A stretch of DNA of 64,000 bases. It comes from Megalonaias nervosa (Eukaryota > Mollusca > Bivalvia > Unionida > Unionidae). This document shows positions 24,074-34,760 of the stretch, piece after piece. Within the stretch, counting starts at the first letter, position 1. The number at the start of each line of letters is the position of its first letter. The DNA lies in the NCBI GenBank assembly GCA_016617855.1, contig JAECUM010006716.1, positions 22,767 through 86,766 on the forward strand, read 5' to 3'. Under the pieces are notes generated by a model. The model saw nothing but the letters and a program-made list of their open reading frames with translations. It was not told the origin of the DNA and did not search any database. A program made the position numbers and the translations under genes.

Positions 24074-25477
24074 TCAACGATGGACGCGTATGTGGCTCCG
24101 GAGTCCAAATTCCGATGAACACAGGCGGTTGCAGGTGGGGCATGGGACACCGGTACTTGGGGGTGGCTGAGACGCAGCTTTGTGACGTCTCTCACGGGCT
24201 GCAGCAAGACGCTGGCGGCGGTCAGCCTCGAAGGTGGAACTGGCTTTTCTGGTCAGGGCTCGCCAGTGACTTCTGTCTGAGGCAGCGACCTCGAGCTGAT
24301 GCGGTTGAAGGTCTGCCCATTTGATGTGCATCTTGAGGTTGTCTTTGTACCTCTTGTGAGGGCGGCCTTGGTTTCGGTTGCCTTGGACTAGCTCGCCAAA
24401 GAACAGTTGCTTTGGGATTCTGTTTTGATCCATGCGGATGACATGGCCGGTCCAACGAAGCTGGGCCTGGATCAGTTTGGCTTCGATTGTTGTTGTGTTT
24501 GCTCTATCAAGGACTTCCTGGTTGGGGATTCGGTCATGCCACTTGATCCTCATGATGGCTCTCAGGGAGCGCTGGTGGAATTGTTCCAACCGACTGATGT
24601 GCCTTCGGTATACAGTCCACGTTTCACAGCCATACAAGAGAGACGCCAGGACAACTGCATTGTACACCTTCAACTTTGTTGACAAGTGTATATCCTTGTG
24701 CTGCAAGACCTTGGTTTGAAGTCGTCCGAGTGCTTGGCTGGCCTTTTGGATCCTCGCAGTGATCTCTTTGTCCAGGGAGCCATCATTGGATATTGTGCTG
24801 CCTAGGTATTTAAAGCTGTCCACATTCTTCAGCTGCGTGTCGCCGATGGTGATGCAGGGTTGTGAAGGGACAGTGTTTGGGGCAGGCTGGAAGAGGACTT
24901 CTGTCTTTCCTAGGCTAATTGTGAGTCCGAACAGATTGGAGGCTTCAGAGAACTTGTCCACAATTGTCTGTAGGTGAATCTCTTCATGGGCCATGAGGGC
25001 ACAGTCATCTGCAAAGAGTGCTTCAGTGATGAGTCTTTCAAGCGTCTTGGTTTTAGCAGCTAGGCGTCTGAGATCAAACACTGATCCATCCAGGCGATAT
25101 CTAATGTAGATACCAAGGTCAAGGTCATGGATGGCGTGGAGCAGTACCTGCGTGAAGAAGAGGTTGAAGAGCACCGGAGCGAGCACACAGCCCTGTTTGA
25201 CACCATTAGATATGGGGAATTTCTCAGAGGGTTCACTGTCTGAGAGAATCTCTCCAGTCATGTCATCATGGAAAAGCCGGATGAGGTTGGTAAACTTCTG
25301 AGGACAACCAAGCTTCTTGAGTATTACCCACAGTGCGTCTCTGTTGACTGTGTCGAATGCCTTCGTCAGGTCCACGAAGACGGCATACAGATTCATGTTC
25401 TGCTCAAGGCATTTCTCTTGGACTTGTCTTACTGCGAAGATCATGTCAGCAGTGCTACGGTCTGGGCGAAACCACAT
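24074..25477 (-). CDS. LINE reverse transcriptase, C-terminal part with zinc finger
   Basis: This encodes the main part of a retrotransposon reverse transcriptase. Visible motifs in order: YAVFVDLTKAFDTVNR (palm motif A, near residue 31), KQGCVLAPVLFNLFF (motif B, near 93), EALFADDCALMAHEE (motif C with the F-A-D-D catalytic pair, near 153), the FKYLGSTIS thumb-adjacent motif, and SLLYGCETWT. The protein ends with CPTCNRLCSSEFGLRSHIRV, a single C2H2-type finger at the extreme C-terminus. It continues from the frame at 25,441-26,226 through a frameshift near 25,440-25,480. The long intact frame says the insertion is fairly young, but the copy is 5'-truncated and frameshifted, so it is inactive. 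Confidence 0.92.
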   Translation of the reverse strand: MWFRPDRSTADMIFAVRQVQEKCLEQNMNLYAVFVDLTKAFDTVNRDALWVILKKLGCPQKFTNLIRLFHDDMTGEILSDSEPSEKFPISNGVKQGCVLAPVLFNLFFTQVLLHAIHDLDLGIYIRYRLDGSVFDLRRLAAKTKTLERLITEALFADDCALMAHEEIHLQTIVDKFSEASNLFGLTISLGKTEVLFQPAPNTVPSQPCITIGDTQLKNVDSFKYLGSTISNDGSLDKEITARIQKASQALGRLQTKVLQHKDIHLSTKLKVYNAVVLASLLYGCETWTVYRRHISRLEQFHQRSLRAIMRIKWHDRIPNQEVLDRANTTTIEAKLIQAQLRWTGHVIRMDQNRIPKQLFFGELVQGNRNQGRPHKRYKDNLKMHIKWADLQPHQLEVAASDRSHWRALTRKASSTFEADRRQRLAAARERRHKAASQPPPSTGVPCPTCNRLCSSEFGLRSHIRVHR

Positions 25478-26226
25478 TGGGACTCAGGTAGGTTATCTTC
25501 TGACACTGATGCGATAAGTCTGTTGAGAATGAGGCGAGCAAGTATTTTGCCAGATATGGAGAGTAGGGAGATGCCTCTATAGTTATTGCAGTCCGCACGT
25601 GTGCCTTTATTCTTATAGATGGTTACAATTGATGCGTCGCGGAGGTCGTCTGGCATCTCCTCTTCCGTCCAGATGCTGGTTAGCACATCGTGGAATGCCT
25701 CTAGAGTCTGCTCACTGAGAGCCTTGTACACCTCCGCTGGGATGCCATCCTTACCAGGTGCCCTGCCACAGTTCATTTGTTTAATGGCCGTCCTCAACTC
25801 CTCTATCGTTGGCGGAACATTCAGTTGGTCATGCGTTGGCTGTTGGGGTATTTGTTCAAGAGCAGAATGGCTAACCGATGAGGGCAGGTTTAGGAGCTGG
25901 CTAAAGTGCTCTTTCCATCTGTCCTTAATGCCAGCCTTGTCCTTTATTAGTGTACTGCCATCTGCAGCAAGCAAGGGGGCAGAACCAGACTTTGAAGGGC
26001 CGAAGATTGACTTGATGGCACTGTAGAACTCTTTGGAGTTGTTAGTGTCGGCATAGCGTTGCACTTCATTAGCTTTCCTTTTCCACCACTGGTCATGCAT
26101 CTTGCGGATTTCTCTGAGCCTCAGCTTGATAGGATTTGAAGCGGTCTTTTTTGGGGATGGAGTTTGGGTCATTCTGCCAGTCCATGAATGCTTTATTTTT
26201 TCTGGCAAGCAGATCTTCAATGGCAT
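25441..26226 (-). pseudogene. LINE linker and N-terminal reverse-transcriptase segment
   Basis: A charged linker (RKMHDQWWKRKANEVQRYAD) leads into the start of the reverse transcriptase: MNCGRAPGKDGIPAEVYK and NNYRGISLLSISGKILARL, both classic non-LTR RT motifs. It joins the next frame (24,074-25,477) by a frameshift at its 3' end and the previous frame (26,093-26,620) by another near 26,100-26,220. The three frames are one decayed ORF2. Confidence 0.9.
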
Positions 26227-26696
26227 CGTTGTTCTCGTCGAACCAGTCTTGATGGGTTCGCTTCTTGGGGCCCAGAGTTGCCATAGCTGTCTCTCTTATA
26301 ATGTCCCTGAGCTTGTTCCATTTCTCAGAGGCACTTCCATGTAAAGGTCCGTTGGTAGACATTTTTTCATCTAGGCTCTTCTGGAAATCAAGCTGGATGG
26401 AGGACTGCTGGAGTTTGACAATGTTGAAGGCTGTGCGCATATGCTTAGGGCGCCTTGGATGATGTGGGGCGATGCGCAGTTTTAGGGTGGTTCGGACAAG
26501 TCTGTGGTCTGTCCAATATTCCGCTCCTCGCATGGCCTTGGTGATGAGGACATCCTGGGCATCGCGCTGACGGACTATTACATAGTCGATTAGGTGCCAT
26601 TGGCGAGATCTGGGGTGCATCCAAGTGTTCTAGTGTTTGTTCGCCATTCTGAACATTGAGTTAGTGATAAGGAGGTCAAATTCTGCGCATTTGCTG
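26093..26696 (-). pseudogene. LINE endonuclease C-terminal remnant
   Basis: Contains HLIDYVIVRQRD and YWTDHRLVRTTLKL, the last conserved blocks of the exonuclease-endonuclease-phosphatase fold (the D-H pair lies in TDHR). Upstream, residues like EFDLLITNSMFRMANKH run to an in-frame TAG near 26,628, so even the remaining endonuclease piece is interrupted. The element begins at 26,696, where the target duplication starts. Confidence 0.85.
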
Positions 26697-26710
26697 AGAC
26701 ATTCAATATA
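26697..26710. repeat. target-site duplication, right copy
   Basis: AGACATTCAATATA, identical to 24,009-24,022. Confidence 0.92.
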
Positions 26711-29109
26711 AACGGTGTTAACTATAATCGGCTGTTGCAGCAAGCATGGCTCTATTACATAATGACTTAAAAAAGATAAGAAATTAGTTTCAGTTTGTCC
26801 AGTGAATTATTTACAATAACTGAAAAAGCGGCCATTCTTTTTTATCCATACTTCCTATTAGTCAAGGGAAAAATCGACCATGCATGTTTATCCCTATCAT
26901 GTACAATCGTATACTGTATGCTAAAAATTACATTAGCGAATCGTTGATATGTCAATACATGATTAATTTTCTAGCAAATAGTTTTTTGCAGTGGTATTTC
27001 CCATCAGATTTCTAATGTAGTGATGTAACTAAGCAACTCTAAAAGCTTCCACCGCTTTGCAAAATATTCAATTCCTTTTTTCTTTTAACCTTTCTTTTCT
27101 TTTGTTTATTGTTATAAGTTCATCAAACAAACAACATATGTATGCAGAAATGTTTTCTAAATGACAATAGGAACATATGCCAAATGAATACACGACATGT
27201 TGAGGTGCACTTCGGTGCAATATCTATTCAGAAGTTCTACGCATAACTTCGGTATAATTCTCAGCAAACATGGTGTTATTTTGTTGACAAGGATATGCCC
27301 AGCAACTTTAATTTTGTTGTAATCACAAATCTGAATTTAAAAAGAAAAACAAACCAAACTATATATTCATGAATAATCCTTTGTTACTTAACTAAGATTA
27401 TAATTATATAGCTCTGATGCAATACGATGTGTGTTAAAGCTTGCTGGAACAAATTAATGTTGAGATTTGTTTACCTGTTATCTAAGCAACGCAAACCAGT
27501 CTAACTACTAATGAACAGACGGAGAACTAGCGAAACTTTGGCGCATAGTTGATACAGGTAGTAACTAGTATTTCTTTGGTGCATTTCGCTTGGTGATTGT
27601 CAGCATTACAACTGTAGCATTTTACCATCTGCATATATAGTAGGAGTAAACAATTCAAATGACATCGAGTCCATATTCGGTGTTGTCCTTCTGAGGCACA
27701 TCGCCGGACAGAAAGTATCCGACAACCTTCGACACAACACCGGCAAAGAGATCCCCCATCTGAATGGTTTAGTATTTTCAAATTATTGTTCGCTAATGTT
27801 TTCATAGTCTGACTGGTCGAGAATTGTTTAAAAGTTTTTCAGTTTTGTAATATTTTGAACATTTGTGAATACGAAAGACTTTACGATCTTATAATTTTTT
27901 AAAATTTGTGAAATAATTTAACTCGAGCCCACCGTCTATTTTCCTGTGCTTTTCCAACACCAATATGACCGCACCGTCCTCAGATGAAGTAATTTGCATC
28001 ACCGATATTTAGTGTCCTCGTATCCCGATACGAAATGGCAATATCCCAATACGAGATGGTGATTCACAGAAAGTATATGTTAGTCTTGTGATTACGAATT
28101 TTAATTTTCAAATCATCTCAAAAGCTTTGTTGATCTCGTAATAAATTTTATTTTGATTGTTAATGTTCTCGAGATGTAATATATATGATGTATAATTTGA
28201 GTTTACATTAGGTGTAGGAACAAAGAAACGTTTCTTGTTAAAAAATTCGTATTCAGCAACTATCTAATTACAGTGAAGCCTTGAGAAATGCAGGGAGCAT
28301 ATGAAGCTGCGAACAAGACTAGATTCCAGTCTGATCTAGTAAACGCTTATCGGCGAATGTAAATTTCTAGGTATGGCTGACTTCCACCCTTTATTTATTC
28401 TTGCCTCATGTCATAAAACAGGGCAAAGTTAATTGTTTTACCTGCATAAATGAATCATGCCCATACATCTCGTGATGCACGTGCACATGCTAATTAACAT
28501 GAGTAAGTATAAATTGTATATGTCACGTACGAATGGGAAATCCTCTTCATTGTTTGCAAATTTCATTTACACGAGATTGGTCAATTGATTTCGTGCTTTT
28601 AGATTATTTAAAGAAACCAAAAATTCTAAGTTGGATTTCTTGTTCTGGTATTTCTTTTGCTGTGCCAATGCACAACCGAAGTAGCTAGAAAATACGTAGG
28701 ATTTAGCGTGTAATATTTACTGGGGTGGGTTATTTCTATAAATGGTATTGCATCATCATCATAACAGCATTATTTACAGAAGATTACAGCAACTAATCTG
28801 CCCCAAGACCCTCTGTTATTTACAATTTAAACAGTATATTCAGCACAATGTGACAAAATTTGGCTTAACGAAATTTCAAGCCCGTAACGCATGAACAAGC
28901 ATCGACACATAAATATATATAAAATATCGTATTGAAAATTTCATCCGTGAAAAAGATGTATAAGTAGAGAAAAGCAAGAGGTATTAAAGAACTATTCGAC
29001 TGTCTTAGGATTTCATTAATTTAAGACGTTGCGTATGAGCAGAAGAGATGCTAGGAGACTGCATTATATCACTGGAAATGGCGTTCATACCAGTGGACCA
29101 GTATTTGGA
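26711..29109. other. AT-rich non-coding sequence
   Basis: No supported gene, RNA or array. Small chance frames only. Confidence 0.45.
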
Positions 29110-30000
29110 ATGCTTTTTTATTTTAACAATTCCTTCTTTAGGTTTGGATTAATGCAATTTTTACTTCTAAAAGACCTTAAAGTTGGAGTACCATCAGGAT
29201 CTTTTAGGTAAAAGAACTTATGCAGACAAAAATGGCTTTTCTGACACTTCATACATAAACTTGCATTGGTAATAGTCTGATATAATTCGTTGTGTCCAGA
29301 CAATTGTCTGTACAGTACTCGAGGATTCAATGGCATGCGATCTTTTATAGTTTTAAGTTTTTTAGAGGTATTAACCCAAACTACATTACAATAGTCCAAA
29401 TATGATTAACTTTTCTTTAATGTCAATAAAAGATGACTATATGTTGAATAGTAATGAATGATCTAATTTATGATGAAAGATCATATTAAAGATTATATTG
29501 TCAAATAGAGCTTGGCGTTTTGTGGTTATCTAGCCTTGCTTTGTTTGTTTTGTTGTATTTAGTAGGACCTGTTTTTTTTCTGTATGAATATGTTTTTCTC
29601 GCACCATATGCTAGCCTATTAAGAGCATCTTGTAAGTTATTTTCAAGTTCAGTTTTGGTTTTACCTGACGCAGACAGTTAGGTGGCGTCTGCATAAAGGT
29701 CAGTCGGAGAAATTGAATTTCGTATCTTAACGAGTAGGTTGTTAATAAACAGAATGAAGAATAAATGTCTGTGGATAGATCCTTGGTGTAGACCTACTAG
29801 GGAATCCATTAAACAGGAGAGCGGTTTCTGGGCAAATCATCTTGCTCCTGCAATTTTTCTAAGAGTTACTTCCCTTTAAAGCTGGCTGCTGAATGTAATG
29901 TGTATGACAGAATCTTCTGCAGGCCTCAGGTCACAATTAATAGTTCCGGTTCAGTACCCACGAATGTAGTCCCAGTCTATTTTTAGATCATTTTTTCCTG
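29110..30000 (-). pseudogene. old LINE reverse-transcriptase fossil
   Basis: The minus strand reads, across frameshifts and stops, as a Jockey/CR1-like RT. Near 29,780 is QGSI, then FFILFINNLL (motif B and the following helix, about 29,740-29,760), then LYADAT at about 29,685-29,697 where Y-A-D-D is expected. Next come SASGKTKTELENNLQDALNRL-like text (about 29,620-29,670) and finally DYCNVVWVNTSKK in the open segment 29,118-29,399. The second catalytic aspartate is lost. It is a different family from the element at 24,023. Confidence 0.72.
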
Positions 30001-30379
30001 TCTCCGTTTGGTGGTGATACAAGAGTTAGATTTAGGAATTCTTGGTCAGGATTTAAAGGCAATTGTTTATTCTTTAGAATATGAGCTTATGGTGTGGTTG
30101 TCTGTGTGTATTTCGGCGACAGTGCACAGTGAGTAATAAGGCCTTGGTGATGATCCGGAAGTGAAATCTGTGTTCCATTGCATGGTGTTTTGTTTACAAT
30201 TCAGCCTCTCAAAAAAAGCAGGTCAACCCCTGACAAGAACTTCACCGTAAAGTCATCTTTGAAGGTATTTTAGATTAACATATGATTTGTATTGATTGTC
30301 ACAAAGTGGAAAGTTCAGTACTGAGAAACAAATATAGAGAATATATAGTAAAATTAATTGTGTTCTATGGCCTGCATGC

Positions 30380-31060
30380 AACCAGTCATGCAATGGATTG
30401 TTGTGAAACTTGGTATTTAGTATAGTCTGAAGATGTGCATATCAACAAATTGCTAGTCTCAGTTTTCAAGGGATCACCATGAGAATTTTTACATATTATT
30501 GTCAGGTCATATAAAAAGTTTTTGGTTACCCAACTAACTGTATTTTTTCCCCTGTCAACCCTATATTTTTTTTTGGGGGGGGGGTAAAAAGAAAAAAAAG
30601 AGAAAAAAGAAACAAGAAATTTCAGGAGAAAAAATATTAACAAAGGGATGTAACTAAAATCTCATCTAAATTCAGGATGTGAACGACACTTATTTTCTAT
30701 TTTATGCTTCATTCAAAAAGAAGTTTGTACCAACCTACCTACCATAATTTTTTTTTTTCAATTTAGCTAGAACCATACATATATTTTTATTTGGCCTCAT
30801 CATCTGAAGATGTGCACTTGACAAATCCGTGAATTCTTGCAATATTTTTGCAGAGTTATTGCCCTTTTTGTTCTGAGACTGAATTCAATGTAATGGTAAG
30901 ACAGCATCTTACAAATGCAGATTGTCTTGCAGTTTTCCATGGATCATTGTGAAACTTGACAAATACTATGGTAATCTTGCAGCTCTTACTGGATTGCTGT
31001 GAAACTTAGCAGATATTATCATCACAATGCTTATTCTTTAATTTTATTTCTATTATCTTT
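30380..31060 (+). repeat. diverged repeat phrases
   Basis: The phrase 'attgttgtgaaacttggta' or variants (30,397, 30,948, 30,991) and 'ctgaagatgtgca' (30,426, 30,803) recur irregularly, with a T/G homopolymer at 30,569-30,585. Probably old copies of a repeat family. No protein can be read. Confidence 0.5.
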
Positions 31061-31326
31061 ATTGGTTCTGGAGACATTTATGCTGGAGCCCATCAGATTA
31101 GATACCAACTTTGAGAATAAGTTTTGACGTGATTTCTCGGAATGACGTTCATTTCCTTAAGCCATGTCTTTCCAGACCTTACAAATATAAACCGAGGTGC
31201 CACTCACGTAAACTACATCACAATAGACAACGACGCCGCTACCGCCACCTCTGCACAGACGATGCTATATCTTAAGCAAATTTCAGACATTGCAACATGA
31301 ACATCATGGATTTAATGTGTTGCAAG

Positions 31327-31438
31327 GGTCCTTTTTATCTGTGAGGGGTCATAGTATTATATGCTTTGATGAAAACGTCAATTTTCTATTGCACGAATTA
31401 TGACCGGGGGATATGTCTGTGTGTGTGTGTGCGTGCGC

Positions 31439-31475
<37 letters not shown>

Positions 31476-31645
31476 TTTTATATATACAATTTCGACCGGG
31501 AGGTCAGTCTTCTGTGTGGGTCCTTTTTTATATGAGAGGGGTCATAGTATTATAGCTTTTATTAAAAGTCAATTTTCTATAGCGGGAATTATGACCATGG
31601 GTGGGTGGGTTATTTTTATATAAAATTTTGACGGGGGGGGGGGGC
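31327..31645. repeat. about 187-bp tandem duplication with (TG)n
   Basis: 'gggtcatagtattata' with 'gtcaattttctat' and 'gaattatgaccg' occurs at 31,346-31,406 and again at 31,540-31,596. The first copy carries a TG microsatellite (about 31,420-31,473) and the second a G-run at 31,634-31,644. Confidence 0.8.
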
Positions 31646-31900
31646 ATAATTCTATGTAGTTGATTTACTTCATTACACCGGAACAAATTCTTGCGAAAAA
31701 GATAAGAAATCGCGCTAAGTCGAATTGAAGTCATTCTCTTCTAGAAGAATATTTGCCACAGCAGCAGCAGTAATCGTACTATCACTCCGTTTATAAGAAA
31801 TATACATTGCATGCGCATCACAATACATCGTCTTCACTTCAGTCATGGGTATTGTACTTAAATTCTTCAGCAATAGTAAATCGAAGAAAACGCTGGTGCG

Positions 31901-31930
31901 TAAATAAATAAATAAATAAATAAATAAATA
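31901..31930. repeat. (TAAA)n microsatellite
   Basis: About seven tetranucleotide units. Confidence 0.95.
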
Positions 31931-32471
31931 CAGACCGTCTCTCTTGATTGTGCAGACAGCTGTGGCGACCTGTAGACATATTTAACATTACATTCTCCAT
32001 TGAACCCATAATACATTTAGTCATTTTTAATGTTAAATTCATATACATTACCATAGCCTCATACTTACTGTTAACTTCCAATTCGATCCCCATAGGGTCA
32101 TACTTGATATTTATTGATATTGATTCCCATACTATGCTCTATATCCTGTATCATCCTCCATAGCCACTTAAGTGTTGGTAATAGTAATCCAAATGATATA
32201 CAAAACATCAGAGCACTTATCTGTCTAAACCAAACTCAGTTTGAAACAAATTTTGTTTCTAAATTTAACTAATAAAGAGGTTTCAAACGTTTTGATCCTT
32301 ATTGTCTTATTTAACAAGGTACTGATAGGGTTCGTTCATGCGAATATCAACATTCGTATTATGGTCATATACGGCAGAATACATTATCTTTACAATTCAT
32401 AAGTGTATCTTTACAATTTATTGGTGTTATTTTTTAAAATTAAATTAAAGTATTCATGTATTACATTGCAT

Positions 32472-32477
32472 ATGATA
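32472..32477. repeat. Polinton target-site duplication, left
   Basis: ATGATA directly before the terminal repeat; the same six bases follow the right end at 48,899-48,904. Six base pairs is the duplication size known for Polintons. Confidence 0.93.
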
Positions 32478-32886
32478 AGTAGTGAAGGGGGCGATGTAGG
32501 GTCTATGGAAAATCCAGTCAAAAAGGTGTCGCGGTCCTATGGGGTCTATGGGACTTTAACATGGGGAATTTAACATAGGGAATGTATAGCGACAATGGAT
32601 TGAGTCTGTTTAGGGTCACTAGGAATTGGAGAGGGGTGACGTCACGGTACTGGACATTGGCAACAATGTTGCAAGTGGCTGACCTCAATCGGGCAGAACA
32701 CTGACAACAATGTTGCAAGAGGCTGACCTGAATACTCACTACTCTATGTAGGGACAAATACAATAGAGACATAGACATAGAAACAGGTATAGAGACATAT
32801 ACATAGACAAACAAAGACACACATTTATGGCCAAGAGAATAAATCTCTTTTCGAGGCAGTGGAGTGGCCCTGAAAAGGGCCTTTGG
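32478..32886. repeat. Polinton left terminal inverted repeat
   Basis: Pairs with 48,484-48,898. Starts AGTAGTGAAGGGGG. It contains a duplicated block with 'gcaacaatgttgcaag' (about 32,660 and 32,705) and a 'gacatagacatagaaacag' simple-repeat zone. At its inner end is a histone-type hairpin with its downstream purine element. The hairpin is therefore part of the terminal repeat on both sides. Confidence 0.95.
32846..32881 (-). terminator. histone-type 3' end (stem-loop plus U7-like element), copy 1
   Basis: The minus strand at 32,881-32,866 reads GGCCCTTTTCAGGGCC: a perfect 6-bp stem with TTTC loop, preceded by AAA. This is the metazoan replication-dependent histone mRNA stem-loop. After a 10-nt gap (ACTCCACTGC) comes CTCGAAAAGA (32,855-32,846), the position and composition of a histone downstream element that pairs with U7 snRNA. 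The stop codon of the reading frame at 32,900 lies 18 nt upstream. Confidence 0.85.
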
Positions 32887-32899
32887 GTTCTTCTTCTTT

Positions 32900-33433
32900 T
32901 TACTCCACTTCTTCCACTAGCTCCTCACTTTCTCTATGATTCCTTTCTTCTTCTTCTTTTCATGGTCTGGTATCCAGGCAGGATGTCCCATGGATCTAAA
33001 TTTTTTCTTGCACCTTAATCCAGTTTTCGTTCAGTCTCTCAAACTCCTCTTTATTCTTTCTGTTTTCTTTGTCCTTTCTCTCTTTTGCCCAGGTATCTTT
33101 GCTATTCTTCACCTCTTCTTACATCAACTTTTCCATCATTTCTTCTGGATTCTTTAATTGGTTTAATCCCCACTTGACAAAAGACTACTCTGTGAAATTC
33201 GCTATGTCTTGTAAAAAGCACCTCACATTGATGAAATTATCAAGGGCCTGCTTCAATGTTCCCACTCTAACATATTTAGGCTGGAAGAAGCCTCTTAATT
33301 TCTCCATTTCCTCCTCTATCATGCCTTTCGCTAGATCCCTGGTTACTTTCAGACTGGTGACTTGACTTTCCACCACATAGGCTGCATTCATCATCCAATA
33401 CCAACTGTCTTTCAAGTTATTAAATAAATCCAT
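32900..33433 (-). pseudogene. small charged Polinton accessory gene, decayed
   Basis: One minus-strand frame runs from ATG at 33,433 to TAA at 32,900 (178 codons) but contains in-frame stops, the first (TAG) at 33,185. The intact N-terminal 82 residues include LFNNLKDSWYWMMNAAYV and KVTRDLAKGMIEEEMEKLRG. The rest is rich in E and K (KERKDKENRKNKEEFERLNE) and looks like a coiled coil. Family unknown. Upstream is a TATA plus TCAGTCTGG promoter shared with two neighbouring genes, and downstream a histone-type 3' end. The function of this class is unknown; the promoter and 3' end link it to the genes at 34,761 and 35,588. Confidence 0.6.
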
Positions 33434-33464
33434 TTTCAAATGTGTTGACTAGCCAACACTGAGT

Positions 33465-33520
33465 AGCCAGACTGACGACCGCTTCGCTTTATATACGTGA
33501 AGCACGGACGTGAAGGAAAC
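33465..33520 (-). promoter_or_regulatory. shared accessory-gene promoter, copy 1
   Basis: The minus strand carries an upstream box (reverse complement of 'ggacgtgaaggaaa', about 33,505-33,518), TATATAAAG (33,495-33,487) and an initiator-like TCAGTCTGG (33,475-33,467). The same three boxes in the same order occur at 35,269-35,325 and 35,986-36,043. Confidence 0.75.
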
Positions 33521-33544
33521 CATCCATTACACTCACTTCACATA

Positions 33545-33740
33545 TTATATACTATCCACACAGAAGGAAAGAGAAGAAAAAAAACCCCCACACCATATCT
33601 ACTATCCACACAGAAGGAAAGAGAAGAAGAAAACCACCATATTTACTATCCACACAAACGTACACGAACGCATACAAACCCACAATATCTACTATCCGCA
33701 CAAACGTACGCGAACTCATACAAACACACACACACACACA
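33545..33740. repeat. tandem repeat upstream of accessory gene
   Basis: About four units of roughly 55-60 bp built on 'actatccacacagaaggaaa' then 'actatccacacaaacgtac'. The open frames across it (for example 33,497-33,757 plus) are not credible. Confidence 0.75.
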
Positions 33741-33811
33741 TCAGTAAAAGGAGTTAGTGTTTACAGTCACACTACTCCACATTCACACAAATTGGTAACT
33801 TGAATAGTGTC

Positions 33812-33847
33812 TCTTTTCTAGAGATCTGGTTAGCCCTGAGAAGGGCT
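33812..33847 (-). terminator. histone-type 3' end, copy 2
   Basis: The minus strand at 33,847-33,832 reads AGCCCTTCTCAGGGCT: 6-bp stem with the outer pair changed from G-C to A-U on both sides (compensatory) and loop TCTC. It is followed by AACCAGATCT (10 nt) and CTAGAAAAGA (33,821-33,812). It belongs to the gene at 34,761-35,240 but is separated from it by an inserted solo LTR. Subtracting the LTR and one duplication copy puts it 29 nt after the stop codon. Confidence 0.82.
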
Positions 33848-33854
33848 GTTTTTC

Positions 33855-33858
33855 TTTG
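33855..33858. repeat. solo LTR target-site duplication, left
   Basis: TTTG; the same four bases follow the LTR at 34,739-34,742. Confidence 0.65.
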
Positions 33859-34738
33859 TGTTATGTACATGTAATTTAATTACTTGTGTGTTAGTTTTAA
33901 AAATTTTTATTTTATTTTTATTGCATTACATGTTATTGTAATGATAACTTTATTTACTGAATTTGACATTTTTCCAGAAAATTCATTTCAGTTATGTTAA
34001 ACCTGAAAAACAAGCATTAGTAGAAACATTGTATCTTTTGGTGACGTAGATTCAGAGCCAGTTTCGAGTTTGTAGTAAGCAACCCTTGTTATTATTGAAT
34101 CTTATAGTAAGATTCATTTAGTAGAGTCAAAGCCGTACATAGCGAACGTGACACCCGGCATGTAATGTTTGTACGCCGCTAGAAGGAAGTGATCACGTGA
34201 CCTTATCAGGTGATCTGTTTTGCGTTTTAGGTAGGCTTAAAACACACGTGATTATAGTGATTTTGGCCAGTTTTGCTTGAAACCTTTGGAGCTCAAAGGT
34301 GTTTTTGTTGTGACCAGTTTGAGTTGAACTTTTTATTTAAAGTAATTTATTTTCACTGGAAACTAATAGTGCTCATCAGAATTCTTGGACAAAGACATTT
34401 ACTGGAAATTATTCGGAATTCCAAACTGGAATATTATTCTTGGTGATTCAACAAAGAACTGTTGATACATCAGGATAAAGCAGGTCATCGAAGACGTCAT
34501 CGCCTTCCATCCTGGAACTTCATCGGGATTCGAACTGTGATTCACTTAGGACTTTTTATTGATAAGACTTATATTTATTAATTCTAGGATTAATTTTGGA
34601 ATAGATTAATAAATCGTAAGTCCTTTTTCTTATTTTTACCTTGTTTTCTAAGGAAATAAATTATTGTGTTAAATTTTACAAAGTTTGTTGGCTTCACTCT
34701 TTTCTTTGTTACTTTTGTACCAGCCTAGACACGTAACA
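33859..34738 (+). mobile_element. solo LTR inserted in the Polinton
   Basis: An 880-bp block that starts TGTTATGT and ends ACGTAACA (short inverted ends TGTTAYGT, the TG...CA form of LTRs), flanked by TTTG on both sides. Parts match diverged copies at 14,170-14,822 and 15,410-16,235, so it is a dispersed family. No internal retroelement genes are next to it, so it is a solo LTR produced by recombination. It lies in the 3' UTR of a Polinton accessory gene, between stop codon and hairpin, which shows that the insertion came after the Polinton. Confidence 0.75.
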
Positions 34739-34742
34739 TTTG
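34739..34742. repeat. solo LTR target-site duplication, right
   Basis: TTTG, identical to 33,855-33,858. Confidence 0.65.
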
Positions 34743-34760
34743 AACTCCAATTGCACCTGG

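Larger units (their letters stand above)
24023..26696 (-). mobile_element. 5'-truncated non-LTR retrotransposon
   Basis: A 2,674-bp minus-strand element bounded by perfect 14-bp target-site duplications. Going 5' to 3' on the minus strand it holds the last part of an AP-type endonuclease, a linker, a complete reverse-transcriptase core, and a C-terminal zinc finger, then only about 50 nt of 3' UTR. The tail is a short AT-rich stretch and not a long poly(A). The missing 5' half of the endonuclease is the usual result of aborted target-primed reverse transcription. Clade cannot be settled by eye. Confidence 0.93.

Noticed and set aside
24407..26462. Many plus-strand open frames of 60-135 codons
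   Set aside because: Antisense shadows of the minus-strand LINE reverse transcriptase.
33497..33803. Two overlapping plus frames of 86 and 97 codons inside the Polinton
   Set aside because: They translate a tandem repeat upstream of a minus-strand gene and overlap its promoter region.
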